From the NCBI GenBank assembly GCA_016207515.1, contig JACQPN010000012.1, forward strand, positions 120,647 to 184,646: DNA of 64,000 nucleotides, read 5' to 3'. Shown in pieces: positions 36,781 through 44,529 of this stretch. The translations under genes were made by a program, and so were the position numbers. The first letter of the stretch is position 1. The number at the start of each line of letters is the position of its first letter. The DNA comes from Euryarchaeota archaeon. GTDB lineage: Archaea > Thermoplasmatota > SW-10-69-26 > JACQPN01. Under the pieces are notes generated by a model. It did no database searches and was not told the DNA's origin. It saw only the letters and a list, made by a program, of their open reading frames with translations.

Positions 36781-37134
36781 TCATACCAGGATTATCGGCC
36801 TCTTGGTCGCCCGCACTCGTTTTGCCTTGCCCTTGCGCTCAAGGATCACGAGTCCTAGCTCTTCAAGAAGCGTCATGTCGCGGCTCACGCGTCCCGTGTC
36901 GCGCCCCAGGCTCTTGGCGAGTGCCTTGACGCTGTCGAATCCATCGCGTTCGCGAAGCCGATTGAGCAGTCTCACGCGCTCCTTCGAGAAGGTCCGCGCC
37001 AGGAGGTCCGGGTCGAGGGGTATTGCGAGGAAGTCGTCGGGGTACTTGTCGGGATTCTTGATTACGTCACCTGTAAGGGCGAAGGCTCGTCGAAGGTTTC
37101 GATCAACTTGGCGACGCCGCGCTGCGGAAATCAT
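36781..37134 (-). CDS. winged-helix regulator, probable antitoxin
   Basis: A 117-residue protein. The C-terminal half, RERDGFDSVKALAKSLGRDT then GRVSRDMTLLEELGLV, is a MarR-like winged HTH similar to haloarchaeal HVO_A0114-type regulators. It overlaps the upstream 109-residue gene by four bases (ATGA). This two-gene layout is widespread in haloarchaea and is regarded as a toxin-antitoxin module. Confidence 0.65.
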   Translation of the reverse strand: MISAARRRQVDRNLRRAFALTGDVIKNPDKYPDDFLAIPLDPDLLARTFSKERVRLLNRLRERDGFDSVKALAKSLGRDTGRVSRDMTLLEELGLVILERKGKAKRVRATKRPIILV

Positions 37135-37460
37135 CGAAGCGCAGCCTCCACGCGTTCCCGGAAGATCGTCCAGTTCTCGAGAATGTCGCTTCGCGCTTCT
37201 TGCAGGGCGACTTTCAACCTGGTCGAACGCTTTTCGCGGGCCATGGTAGTGACGCGATCCTGTTCAGGGAGCCAAGCGCGGTGGAGGTGAACATAACCGT
37301 GACACGTGTCGTACCGCGCGACCTCATGCCACGCGCCACCGATTCTGGCGCGGTAGTTCAACGCGAAGGACAATACGCGCCCCCTTTGTGTCCGAATCGC
37401 GACATCGATGACGTCATCGAGTGATAGATCGACCTCGTACCTCTTATATATTGTCCTCAT
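37131..37460 (-). CDS. TumE/DUF7718-like putative toxin
   Basis: A 109-residue protein. The pattern VLSFALNYRARIGGAWHEVARYDTCHGYVHLHRAW matches the small toxin that precedes HVO_A0114-type HTH genes in haloarchaea; the family name is tentative. The His-rich stretch (C-H-G-Y-V-H-L-H) is the likely active region. A cassette box (37544-37585) lies about 85 bases upstream of its ATG. Confidence 0.55.
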   Translation of the reverse strand: MRTIYKRYEVDLSLDDVIDVAIRTQRGRVLSFALNYRARIGGAWHEVARYDTCHGYVHLHRAWLPEQDRVTTMAREKRSTRLKVALQEARSDILENWTIFRERVEAALR

Positions 37461-37543
37461 GGGTCAATTGACCTCAAAAGCAACTTTAGTGATGAAACGC
37501 CGTCGGAAGCGCACACGGGCCGCAAGGTCATCAGAGTACTGTC

Positions 37544-37585
37544 GGGGGACATCGCCGAAAACGGCGGCAGGCGGCGAAACTACTC
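37544..37585. repeat. cassette box R1
   Basis: Copy of the ~42-bp box with core ATCGCCGAAAACGGCG followed by GCAGGCGGCGAAACTACTC. To the left (minus strand) is the TumE-like/HTH operon, to the right an Mrr tail. Confidence 0.75.
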
Positions 37586-37667
37586 CCGGGCACGGGTCCG
37601 GCCAGACATTTGTTCCCAGAGCGAAAGCGGCCATGACGAGATGCAGGCCGACGTCGATTGGCATCGG

Positions 37668-37880
37668 TCAGATCGACGCGAAGAATTCGGAGCGAAGCCG
37701 AACAGTTTCCTGGGACGATACGTCCACGTCTAGGCCCAGTTCTTTGCGTTTCTCTGCGAGCAGGCAGCCATCGACGAAATCCACGAGACGCGCACCGGGA
37801 CGGCTGGCCTCGGAGCGGGCGTCGGTCGTGCAGTGGCCGGTGGTGATGAGGATGCCGTGCTGGGAGCGGGCGTCGAGCGG
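37668..37880 (-). pseudogene. Mrr-type restriction endonuclease C-terminal remnant 1
   Basis: About 70 codons reading HGILITTGHCTTDARSEASR, then GARLVDFVDG, LLAEK and a tail ending EFFASI. This is the end of an Mrr-type nuclease domain (ITT..F/HTxxA, then L(I/V)DG). The catalytic Asp/Glu-x-Lys part is missing and the upstream sequence runs into the tRNA-like gene. Near-identical tails occur at 42078-42155 and 46391-46620. Confidence 0.65.
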
Positions 37881-37911
37881 GGCGCGAGCGGCCAGGACGA
37901 AGGTTATATGC

Positions 37912-38057
37912 GGCGGGGGCGTGATTTGAACACGCGAACGCTCGTCCAAGCGTCGCCCGATCTAGAGTCGGGCGCCATCCCGCGCTAGGCGCTGGATGAC
38001 TCGCTACGCTCGTCATCTGCGTAATCGCCCGCTCACGCGGTCGCTTACGACCCGCCT
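37912..38057 (-). tRNA. class II (Ser-like) tRNA gene with anticodon CTA, interrupted
   Basis: Minus strand. Acceptor arms GGCGGG and CCCGCC, G73, T arm GCGTG-TTCAAAT-CACGC, anticodon stem CCCGA/TCGGG with loop CTCTAGA, giving CUA (amber). A variable arm with a 5-bp ACGCT/AGCGT stem marks class II. About 60 extra bases (roughly 37990-38050) sit between the acceptor and the D arm and contain hairpins such as GATGAC/GTCATC. It could be an intron or a disabling insertion. No CCA is encoded. Confidence 0.65.
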
Positions 38058-38095
38058 AGTCCCTTTTTGTTTTCTCGTGACTTGAACTTGCACAG

Positions 38096-38137
38096 GGGAC
38101 CCGTCGCCGAATTCGGTGGCAGGCGGCGAAACTACCC
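38096..38137. repeat. cassette box R2
   Basis: Box copy with one altered hairpin (CGCCGAATTCGGTG). It starts 39 bases upstream of the 5' end of the CTA tRNA-like gene and is followed on the right by zinc-finger gene copy 1. Confidence 0.75.
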
Positions 38138-38232
38138 CCTTGAGCCGACGTCAGGGCCAGCGCGTTTGCACCTTCGACGAACTCTCGCGGAAAGAATCAC
38201 GACAGCGGAGCAACTTGCCTCGATTGACGCTT

Positions 38233-38436
38233 ATGCCATCAAAAACCCGGACGCGCCGCGAATCCAGAATCGTCGACGTCTGCCTTCGATGCGGTTCAGA
38301 CGTAGAGCGGTGCCATTTCTGCCCTGACGCGGCACGCCACTTCGTTTCCCCACCGATCGATCACGTTGGCGACCGCGACCTCTACGTCTGCGACAGGCAC
38401 TTGGTCTTACTCAACGTGGAGGACGGCGGTTTTGCA
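38233..38436 (+). pseudogene. small zinc-finger protein, copy 1 (3'-truncated)
   Basis: The first 68 codons match the family: SKTRTRRESRIVDVCLRCGS, then ERCHFC, HFVSPPIDHVGDRDLYVCDR and LLNVED. Homology stops abruptly at about 38436, where the 3' end of the convergent HepT gene begins, so the last 25-30 residues are lost. Confidence 0.7.
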
Positions 38437-38447
38437 AATCCCTCCAT

Positions 38448-38801
38448 TCATTTCCACCCGCGGTGCTTCGCAAGCTTCCGCAGCTCGTCCATAAGTTTGG
38501 GCACGTGGATTTCCACCGTGCTCCACACCTCTGATAGTTCAATCCGGTCGTATCCGTGTATCAAGAGGTCCCTGAACCTCGCCATCTCGGTCCAGGCGAT
38601 CTGCGGCGTCTCCTTCTTGAGGGCATCCGAAACGCGTTTGGAGATCTCACCGATGACCTCGAAATTGCGAAGCACTGCATCTTGCGCCATTTCAGACTGA
38701 TGGAACGCGCCCTTGCCGCCACTCGTGTGTCGGGAAATGCGCTCGGCGAGTTCCAGCATCTGGAGGACGTAGAGCCGGTCCCGGTCGACTTTCAAGGTCA
38801 A
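38448..38801 (-). CDS. HepT-like HEPN ribonuclease toxin
   Basis: A 117-residue all-helical HEPN (DUF86) protein. The RNase motif Rx4-6H appears as RFRDLLIHGYDRI, and the N-terminal VDRDRLYVLQMLELAERI is typical. It overlaps the MntA-like antitoxin gene by four bases. In HepT/MntA systems the nucleotidyltransferase AMPylates the toxin near the RxxxxHxY motif; the Tyr following His-Gly (HGYDRI) is present. Confidence 0.85.
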   Translation of the reverse strand: MTLKVDRDRLYVLQMLELAERISRHTSGGKGAFHQSEMAQDAVLRNFEVIGEISKRVSDALKKETPQIAWTEMARFRDLLIHGYDRIELSEVWSTVEIHVPKLMDELRKLAKHRGWK

Positions 38802-39097
38802 ACCGCGACGGCCTCCGCGAGGACCGTCTGGCGCATGAGCGGGTGGAGTGCTCCTTGGGAAACGACATCAACGCGCGCTCCGAGCAGTCGCTCCAGATCA
38901 TCGACGAGTCCCGCGTGGTCGACGAGGGTTCGTCCGGGCTCGAACTCGACTAGGAAATCAATGTCGCTTCTCTCGTTCGCATCGCCGCGGGCCACCGAAC
39001 CGAAAACGCGGATGTTTTTGGCCCCCCGCTTGGCGGCGAGGGCCAGGATCTCCGCTCGACGCTTTCGGATCATGCGCAGCGTATCCGTCGGGATCAC
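38798..39097 (-). CDS. MntA-like nucleotidyltransferase antitoxin
   Basis: About 99 residues. GSVARGDANERSDIDFLVEF is the minimal nucleotidyltransferase motif with the Gly-Ser and paired Asp. A GTG at 39097 or the ATG at 39073 may be the start; longer frames run into cassette box R3 (39172-39207) and are unlikely. It pairs with the HepT toxin downstream. Confidence 0.82.
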   Translation of the reverse strand: MIPTDTLRMIRKRRAEILALAAKRGAKNIRVFGSVARGDANERSDIDFLVEFEPGRTLVDHAGLVDDLERLLGARVDVVSQGALHPLMRQTVLAEAVAV

Positions 39098-39171
39098 GTC
39101 CGTGATTCCACCTCCGGAGGCTTCAAACCTTCCCTCCGGGCAAACCAAGCATCGGAGGGAAAACGCGGCCT

Positions 39172-39207
39172 TGTGGCCGAAAACGGCGGCAGGAGGCGAA
39201 ACTACTC
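39172..39207. repeat. cassette box R3
   Basis: Box copy (GGCCGAAAACGGCGGC, then AGGAGGCGAAACTACTCG). Its left end is about 75 bases upstream of the MntA start; to the right is zinc-finger copy 2. Confidence 0.75.
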
Positions 39208-39301
39208 GCATGAATCGCTCAACGGCACGCGCGTTTTCACCTTCGACGAACTCCTGCTGGAAGAACCACGGTGGAAGGCTGACTTTCCTCCAGTGACGCT
39301 T

Positions 39302-39595
39302 ATGTCATCCAAAACCCGTACCCGCCGCGAATCAAGGGTCGTCGACATCTGCCAAGCGTGCGGTTCAGACGTCGAGCGGTGCCACTTCTGCCCGGATCCA
39401 GCAAGACACTTCGTATCGCCCCCGATCGATCACGTCGGCGACCGCGACCTCTACGCATGCGACAGGCACCTGGTCATACTCAACTTGGAGGACGCCAGCT
39501 TTCGAAAAGAAGTGACCGAACGGCTGGGCAACGCGCAGTGGGAGATCGGGATGTATTCGCCGGCGGATGGGTGCGAGTGCGATACGTGGGGATGA
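39302..39595 (+). CDS. small zinc-finger protein, copy 2 (intact)
   Basis: Ninety-seven residues of no recognised family. Cys/His ligands: CQACGSDVERCHFC, then RHF, DHV and CDRH, enough for one or two zinc sites. The acidic C-terminus reads RLGNAQWEIGMYSPADGCEC. In-frame sequence upstream (FDELLLEEPRWKADFPP) is also conserved between copies, so the protein may start earlier. It is preceded by box R3. No tRNA follows this copy. Role unknown; a nucleic-acid-binding or regulatory function is only a guess. Confidence 0.65.
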   Translation: MSSKTRTRRESRVVDICQACGSDVERCHFCPDPARHFVSPPIDHVGDRDLYACDRHLVILNLEDASFRKEVTERLGNAQWEIGMYSPADGCECDTWG

Positions 39596-39772
39596 ATGAC
39601 GGCGCGGCCTAGAGGCGGCCAGTGGGCACCGAGGCCGGTTCGCGAGCGTTGCGCGGGGGGGAGTGGCCCCCAGGTAGCGGCGGACGGCCCCGGGGCCCCG
39701 CACACGCCGTAGGCAGACCGCCTGGCTGAACCTTGTCGGTCACATCTCTTCGTGTCGACAGTCGCGGGTCCG

Positions 39773-40093
39773 TCACGAGGTCGAATAGCCGAACAGTCGG
39801 TCATACTTCTTGTGATCGATGATGAAGAGGATGGTGACCACGTTCTGGCGTCCCGCTTCGGTCGGAATCGTGTAAAGTAAGCGCCAGCCTCCGGGGATTT
39901 CGCCCCGCCAGAGGTTGGAGATTCCGTATCGCTTCCGCAGGGCAGGGGGGATGAGCACCCGCCGAACGTGGTCTCCTGCCTGGCTGTCGCCGGCCAGGCG
40001 GTTTATCCACCACCGCACTTTGCGGCGTTGACGCGGCGATAGGTCTGGTAGCGCGCCCTCTGCTTCGGCCGTCAGGTAGACCGAGTTGATCAT
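39773..40093 (-). CDS. RelE/ParE-like toxin
   Basis: About 106 residues beginning MINSVYLTAEAEGAL. The basic helix SPRQRRKVRWWINRL and strand WRLLYTIP followed by VVTILFIIDHKKYDRLFG are typical of RelE-superfamily mRNA interferases. The ATG overlaps the stop of the upstream HTH gene (ATGA). Confidence 0.7.
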   Translation of the reverse strand: MINSVYLTAEAEGALPDLSPRQRRKVRWWINRLAGDSQAGDHVRRVLIPPALRKRYGISNLWRGEIPGGWRLLYTIPTEAGRQNVVTILFIIDHKKYDRLFGYSTS

Positions 40094-40368
40094 GCGATCC
40101 GCTTGTAGGTGAGCCGGCGCCACGCCTTGTCGTCCGTCACGAGTGACCAGACGACGCCCTTTGACCCTTCGGTGACAAAACCGAGGCGCTTCAGCTCATC
40201 CACGGCGAGCCTTACCATCGAGTGCCGCACGGCCCGCGCCTCCATGCGACGCTTTACCTCATTAAGAGTCAATGGGGCGTCGGCGTCGCGCAAGATAGTC
40301 TCGACTTCGTGCAGGGTCGACAGGGTGGGGCCTCGTCCCTTCAACTTCGGGGGCCGTGGAAGTGACAT
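40090..40368 (-). CDS. winged-helix antitoxin
   Basis: About 92 residues. EVETILRDADAPLTLNEVKR with VRLAVDELKRLGFV is a winged HTH. Order (HTH first) and four-base overlap with the RelE-like gene indicate the antitoxin and operon repressor. An ATG five codons upstream (40383) is an alternative. Confidence 0.65.
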   Translation of the reverse strand: MSLPRPPKLKGRGPTLSTLHEVETILRDADAPLTLNEVKRRMEARAVRHSMVRLAVDELKRLGFVTEGSKGVVWSLVTDDKAWRRLTYKRIA

Positions 40369-40579
40369 TCTCGTTACTTGCATTTGTCGTTACCTATCAT
40401 TAAGATTCCGGTGGGTGTCGTTATTACGGCCTCCGGTATACGCGCTCTCCTTAGATGGTCGCCGAAAGTGATGGCTCGGAAGATGGGAGAAGCGTTCGGC
40501 GATGGTGACGACGCCATACCCTTCGTGCCGTCGCCGATGGCCCAAGAAGTCACCGGCGACCTCCAAGAGTGCGGCAAGG

Positions 40580-40707
40580 ACCGGGTGTTACTCAACGCGG
40601 AGCATGGGAGCTTTCGAGGCGAGGTGCTCCGACAGCTCGGAAGCGTGCCGTGGGCGATCAGGATGTACGCGGCGACGGACGGGTGTGGGTGCGATACGTG
40701 GGCGTGA
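40580..40707 (+). pseudogene. small zinc-finger protein, copy 3 (C-terminal remnant)
   Basis: Only the last ~42 residues of the family are recognisable: LLNAEHGSFRGEVLRQLGSV, then AIRMYAATDGCGCDTWA. Upstream sequence no longer matches. It is followed by the conserved spacer leading to the tRNA-like gene at 40786. Confidence 0.65.
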
Positions 40708-40785
40708 GGACGGCGTGCGATGGGATTGGCGCGCCTGGCGCAAGCATTTGCGGTCATCGCAAGGACGCGGGGCGAAGATTATATG

Positions 40786-40920
40786 CGGCGGGGGCGTGAT
40801 TTGATTCCGTGGAACTGCGATTCCACGTCACCGGCGACCCTTGGCCGCCGGCCTCGCGAACGCTCCGTCAAGCGTGCCAAGTCTTCAGCCGGGCGCCATA
40901 CCTGACTAGGCGACCCCGCC
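40786..40920 (-). tRNA. class II (Ser-like) tRNA gene with anticodon GAA, interrupted in the T arm
   Basis: Minus strand: acceptor GGCGGGG with CCCCGCC, G73, D arm GCCTAGTCAGGTATGGC, loop CTGAAGA (GAA, a Phe anticodon) and a class II variable arm. The anticodon stem has one mismatch. About 50 bases (roughly 40811-40858) forming two hairpins, GTGGAA/TTCCAC and CCGGCG/CGCCGG, break the T arm. Probably a disabled gene unless the insertion is spliced. Confidence 0.6.
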
Positions 40921-40960
40921 TAGTCCCTCTTTCTTTTTCAAGCTCTTGAAGTTGAATCTA

Positions 40961-41001
40961 ACCCCCGTCGCCGCAAACGGCGCTAGGAGGCGAAACTACT
41001 C
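40961..41001. repeat. cassette box R4
   Basis: Box copy with CGCCGCAAACGGCG core and AGGAGGCGAAACTACTCG tail. It lies 41 bases upstream of the GAA tRNA-like gene; to the right is a zinc-finger N-terminal remnant. Confidence 0.75.
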
Positions 41002-41028
41002 GCTTGCGCCGGCTAAGCCGCAGCGTGG

Positions 41029-41130
41029 GGGCACCTTCGACGAACCGCTGCAGGAAGAACCACGCTGGTGGCGCAACTTGCCTCGATTGACGCGTATGTA
41101 ACCCAAGACCCGAACGCGCCGCGCACACCG
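41029..41130 (+). pseudogene. small zinc-finger family, N-terminal remnant
   Basis: Translates as GGTFDEPLQEEPRWWRNLPR before a stop, then resembles the start of the family in another frame. It is cut off by the 3' end of the convergent VapC gene. Confidence 0.55.
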
Positions 41131-41135
41131 TGGCG

Positions 41136-41564
41136 TCAGACCCTTTCGTGGTCACTCGTCCAGGACAGCAAGTCCTTCGTGGTCCAGATCCTCGCGCCGG
41201 TGTTTTCGAAATGTCGCACGTTCTGCGTCCAGATCCCGTCACAATCCAGAGCCAACGCCAGAGCGAGGAATGGCGCGTCGCCTGGATCCCGGCCGCGCAT
41301 CCGATTGGTCGCCTCACCGATGAAAGCATCATAATCCACGCGGGCGACGATCTCGATCCCGTCGGTCACGAGCAAGAAGAGCAGGTTGAATTCGGGTCCC
41401 GATAGATTGGCGCGTTCGATTATCGCTCTTCGATGGCGTCGCATTTCCGCAAGCATCCATTCGGGTGCCACCAGGCCGAGCGGCGGGTCCACGAGGATCG
41501 CGCGCGTCGCCCCATCGCGAAGAAGTGCGGCGAAAACGACGTTCGAGTCGACGACGAGTCTCAC
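41136..41564 (-). CDS. VapC-type PIN-domain toxin
   Basis: A 142-residue protein. Acidic residues of the PIN active site appear in LVVDSNVVFAAL, in RGRDPGDAPFLALAL and in the C-terminal DCDGIWTQNVRHF. The VapB-like gene overlaps its ATG by four bases. This is the longer PIN type seen with ribbon-helix-helix antitoxins. Confidence 0.85.
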   Translation of the reverse strand: MRLVVDSNVVFAALLRDGATRAILVDPPLGLVAPEWMLAEMRRHRRAIIERANLSGPEFNLLFLLVTDGIEIVARVDYDAFIGEATNRMRGRDPGDAPFLALALALDCDGIWTQNVRHFENTGARIWTTKDLLSWTSDHERV

Positions 41565-41785
41565 GAAAGGCCGTGTCTTTTGGAGATGCCCTTCTTGACG
41601 AGCCGGTCCAACTCTTCCACGTCGTCGCGGGTGAGCCTGCTCTTTTGGGCGATGGCGTCAGCGATCTCGAGCTTTCGAAGGTGATCCTCGATGGCGCGCC
41701 GGACGACCGCGCTCCAATTGACCTCATCGTGGCGGGACATCTGGTCCTTGAGGTCGTCGGGCACGGAGACCGTCAGGTTCGGCAT
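41561..41785 (-). CDS. VapB-type ribbon-helix-helix antitoxin
   Basis: Seventy-four residues: NLTVSVPDDLKDQMSRHDEV, then WSAVVRRAIEDHLR is a classic ribbon-helix-helix, followed by a toxin-binding tail. The ATG at 41785 starts the domain; the frame further upstream runs into box R5 and is not coding. Confidence 0.85.
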   Translation of the reverse strand: MPNLTVSVPDDLKDQMSRHDEVNWSAVVRRAIEDHLRKLEIADAIAQKSRLTRDDVEELDRLVKKGISKRHGLS

Positions 41786-41907
41786 TGTGGATTCACGTGA
41801 TATCACACTATTACACATCCTCATAGATATTGGTTGCGGTGGGCGGCTCCTGGTTGGCCACGACGGCCCATCGCCCTTCAACCTTCCATCGAAATCAAGG
41901 TTCACCC

Positions 41908-41949
41908 GGGACCCGTCGCCGAAAACGGCGGCAGGAGGCGAAACTAATC
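41908..41949. repeat. cassette box R5
   Basis: Box copy with perfect core CGCCGAAAACGGCG. It lies about 120 bases upstream of the VapBC operon (to the left); an Mrr tail is to the right. Confidence 0.75.
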
Positions 41950-42077
41950 CGAACGACGGCCACGTTGACACGCACCTAAGTGGTCGCACCTAATGCCGCG
42001 CCAATGGAAGCCATTCCAGCGCTCGCTAGATTGACCGAAAACACGCTGGCCGGAGCCGGGCGGATTCGTGTGAAGGG

Positions 42078-42155
42078 ACATCCACGCCAAGCCCGAGATC
42101 CTTCAGTTTCTCGGCGAGAAGGTAGCTGTCGACGAGATCGACGAGACGGGCGCCT
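42078..42155 (-). pseudogene. Mrr-type nuclease C-terminal remnant 2
   Basis: About 25 codons, GARLVDLVDSYLLAEKLKDL, matching the tails at 37668 and 46391. It adjoins the 3' end of the tRNA-like gene at 42176. Confidence 0.55.
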
Positions 42156-42175
42156 AGGCGGCCGAAGAATTTAAG

Positions 42176-42261
42176 CGGGGCGGGGGAGATTCGAACTCCC
42201 GAGGGTGTGAGCCACCTACCGGGTCTTCAGCCCGGCACCTTGACCGCTCGGTCACCGCCAC
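42176..42261 (-). tRNA. class II tRNA-Ser-like gene with anticodon GAA
   Basis: Uninterrupted cloverleaf on the minus strand: acceptor GTGGCGG with CCGCCCC (one T:C mismatch), D arm ACCGAGCGGTCAAGGT as in tRNA-Ser, anticodon stem CCGGG/CCCGG with loop CTGAAGA, long variable arm GGTG-GCTCA-CACC, T arm GGGAG-TTCGAAT-CTCCC, and G73. The loop differs from a tRNA-Ser(GGA) loop by one base, which changes the anticodon to GAA (Phe codons). It is more diverged from the other five genes than they are from each other. Confidence 0.75.
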
Positions 42262-42345
42262 GCGGGCTTCGCCCGCTTCGCCTCGGACACTTTCGTGTCC
42301 TTCGGCCCCGCGGACGCCGGCACGCGTCGGCACGTCGTCCGCGCC
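42262..42345. repeat. twin hairpins upstream of the GAA tRNA gene
   Basis: GCGGGC-TTC-GCCCGC and GGACAC-TTTC-GTGTCC lie immediately 5' of the tRNA, joined by TTCGCCTC. Read on the minus strand this is hairpin, GAGGCGAA, hairpin, the same architecture as the insertions in the methyltransferase copies (linker GAGGACCAA). Confidence 0.55.
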
Positions 42346-42409
42346 TTGGGCGCGGGCGACACCGTGGTGGCTCGGTTCTCCATAGCTTTTAGGGGTCTTG
42401 ACTTCGAAG

Positions 42410-42453
42410 GGGACCCCCGTCGCCGAAAACGGCGCTAGGCGGCGAAACTACTC
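42410..42453. repeat. cassette box R6
   Basis: Box copy with CGCCGAAAACGGCG core. The tRNA-Ser-like GAA gene lies to the left, at a longer distance (149 bases) because of the twin hairpins; zinc-finger copy 4 is to the right. Confidence 0.75.
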
Positions 42454-42547
42454 GCTTGGGCCGGCTGAGCCGCAGCGTGGGGGTACCTTCGACGAACTCC
42501 CGCTGGAAGAACCACGGTGGAAAGCTGACTTTCCTCCAGTGACGCTC

Positions 42548-43087
42548 ATGCCATCGAAGACCCGGACCCGCTGCGAATCAAGGGTCGTCGACATCTGCCC
42601 GCGATGCGGTTCAGACGTCGAGCGGTGCCACTTCTGCCCCCAAGCGGCAAGACACTTCGTATCGCCCCCGATCGATCACGTCGGCGACCGCGACCTCTAC
42701 GTGTGCGACAGGCACCTCATCCTACTCAACGTGGAGGACGCCAGTTTCCGAAGGGAAGTGATAGAAGAGCTCGGCAGCCCGCAGTGGGAGATCGGGATGT
42801 ACGCGGCGAGGGACGGGTGCGGGCACGATAGGTGGGAATACGGCGCCAAAAACGGTTGGCGTGCCTACGACGTCAGCAAGAGTAGCCACACAGGAATGCT
42901 CCAGACGTCTGCTCCGACGTCGAACGCATCCCTGGTCGCAAGCAAAGGGATGACGTCGTTGGTTTCTCGGAAAGCGTCGCCGAGACGTTTGCGGCCTGTG
43001 CTGCCTGCGGCGCGGTACTTGCATTCGACGGCGAGCCACGTGCCAGGAAGCTCCACCAGGAAGTCGACCTCAGGTCGCTCCCAGTAG
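42548..43087 (+). CDS. small zinc-finger protein, copy 4 (extended C-terminus)
   Basis: The first ~97 codons match the family exactly: CPRCGSDVERCHFC, then HFVSPPIDHVGDRDLYVCDR and SPQWEIGMYAARDGCG. Beyond DRW the family stop is missing and the frame runs on for about 80 codons over the 3' end of the convergent ATPase gene, so the extension is probably an accident of recombination. Confidence 0.6.
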   Translation: MPSKTRTRCESRVVDICPRCGSDVERCHFCPQAARHFVSPPIDHVGDRDLYVCDRHLILLNVEDASFRREVIEELGSPQWEIGMYAARDGCGHDRWEYGAKNGWRAYDVSKSSHTGMLQTSAPTSNASLVASKGMTSLVSRKASPRRLRPVLPAARYLHSTASHVPGSSTRKSTSGRSQ

Positions 43088-44310
43088 CCGATGCGTCCGG
43101 CGCGATGGCCTATGGTGTTGAACTGTAATCGGCGCAAGTGGTCAAAGAGGACGCCTTCCACGATCCGTCCGATTTCGCCCGACCGTTCGAGATCCTCAAG
43201 CCGCGGGGAGGCCGACAGGTATGTGCGCAATCCCGCGTCTTGGATGTAGGCCTTGTCGGCTTTCGCGGGAACGATCTTGAGGGACCCGTTGAGTTGGGGA
43301 AGCTGGTGGACGATGAACAGCTCCTCGGCTATGCTTTTCCAGGTGGCGGGTGTCTCCTTGTCCACTCCAAGGTCTTTCGCGTACGAGGCCGCGACGAATT
43401 TCCCGCCCTGCTCTTTTGCAAGCTTTGATAGGAAGGCGCGAAATGCCCCGGGTTTGCGCACCTTCTCGTAAAGCTTGAGGTCCTTGCTCAAGACCGTGTC
43501 CGTCGTGTTCTCGAAAAAGCGCATCGCGTCTTCCTCGGTGGAGGGCGGCTGCGCAGCGGGATACCCGCCGCGTAGGACGTAGATGTCGAAAAGCGCCTTG
43601 ATCTCGCCTTCATGCTCGCTGGCGGCTCTGTAGAGCGCCTCCAAACTGGAGGCGAGCGCGTGTCTCGAAGCGCGCGTTGACGTCGCGAATAGGCGCCTGG
43701 TCGCTCTCGCCTGCGCGTGAAGGGGTCCTGTCGTTGGCAGGGCGTTTTGGACCACTTCACCGAATTTCAGCGGGTGGATATGGCTTCGCTCGACGCGCCC
43801 AGGAAGGTCCGCCGTGGGCGGATTGATGAGGGCCGCGCTGCTGCTGCCAGTGGCGAGCACCCTCAACGCCGGGTGGTACAGGTCGTAGAGACCCTTGAGT
43901 TCGCTTCCCCAATCCGGAAGAGTGTGGACTTCGTCGATGAAGAGGAAGACCGCATCTTTCGTGCGGGACACTTGTTCTTGGAGGATGAATCGTTCGTATG
44001 CTTCGATGACGGGTGCCAAGTGGCCGCCCATCGCGAGCGACAGGGCAGGGTTGTCGGCGGGAACGTACAAGACGCGTTCGCGCGGGACGTTCTCCTCAAT
44101 CAGCGCGGCCATGAGATGGCCCAAGAGCGTTGTCTTTCCGACCTGGCGCGGGCCTGCGACGACCTCGAACGGCAGTTCCCGGATCCGGTTGTGAAGATGT
44201 TCGAATGAGCGTCGTTTGTGTGGGCTACGGCGGATCAGGTCCGAGACCTGCCCCGTCTCCCAGTGACGATTGAACTGCCGGAGGACGCGGATGATGTCGG
44301 CGTCGGGCAT
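42865..44310 (-). CDS. AAA ATPase with DUF4143-like nuclease domain
   Basis: A 481-residue protein. Walker A VAGPRQVGKTTLLGHL, Walker B AVFLFIDEVHTLPDW and sensor ATGSSS lie in the first half. The C-terminal part ends with PEVDFLVE and LAVECKYR, a PD-(D/E)xK-type nuclease core, as in the DUF4143 group. These proteins are common in archaeal accessory DNA; function is not settled. A TATA box 21-30 bases before the ATG indicates a leaderless transcript. Confidence 0.85.
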   Translation of the reverse strand: MPDADIIRVLRQFNRHWETGQVSDLIRRSPHKRRSFEHLHNRIRELPFEVVAGPRQVGKTTLLGHLMAALIEENVPRERVLYVPADNPALSLAMGGHLAPVIEAYERFILQEQVSRTKDAVFLFIDEVHTLPDWGSELKGLYDLYHPALRVLATGSSSAALINPPTADLPGRVERSHIHPLKFGEVVQNALPTTGPLHAQARATRRLFATSTRASRHALASSLEALYRAASEHEGEIKALFDIYVLRGGYPAAQPPSTEEDAMRFFENTTDTVLSKDLKLYEKVRKPGAFRAFLSKLAKEQGGKFVAASYAKDLGVDKETPATWKSIAEELFIVHQLPQLNGSLKIVPAKADKAYIQDAGLRTYLSASPRLEDLERSGEIGRIVEGVLFDHLRRLQFNTIGHRAGRIGYWERPEVDFLVELPGTWLAVECKYRAAGSTGRKRLGDAFRETNDVIPLLATRDAFDVGADVWSIPVWLLLLTS

Positions 44311-44330
44311 GCTCTTAGATAGCCACCGAA

Positions 44331-44340
44331 GTTTATAAGG
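44331..44340 (-). promoter_or_regulatory. TATA box of the ATPase gene
   Basis: Minus-strand CCTTATAAAC, 21-30 bases before the ATG at 44310. Confidence 0.6.
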
Positions 44341-44529
44341 ATTCGGATGTAACCGATAATTCTCATAGTATTTTCTCGGTTATGACCGAAAACCGCCCAC
44401 AACGGATGAAAACGGCGACCGCCAGCGAAACCATTCACCCGGAACGGCCAAACCGGGGCGTGCAGGCACTTCGACGAACTCCGCGGGAAGAACCACGGTG
44501 GCAGGGCAACTTGCCTCGATTGACGCCCG

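Noticed and set aside
37912..38057. CTA tRNA as tRNA-Pyl
   Set aside because: tRNA-Pyl has a very short variable loop and an unusual D arm. This gene has a long variable arm and a normal T arm, and no pylS or pylBCD is in the window.
39098..39211. N-terminal extension of MntA into box R3
   Set aside because: Same reason: the extra residues are encoded by the box and not conserved in MntA proteins.
41785..41989. N-terminal extension of the VapB frame reading PPAAVFGDG
   Set aside because: The peptide is a translation of box R5; the same string appears before unrelated genes wherever a box occurs.
43000..43087. C-terminal extension of zinc-finger copy 4 as a genuine domain
   Set aside because: It is encoded opposite the ATPase 3' end, has no motif, and other copies stop shortly after DTW or DRW.
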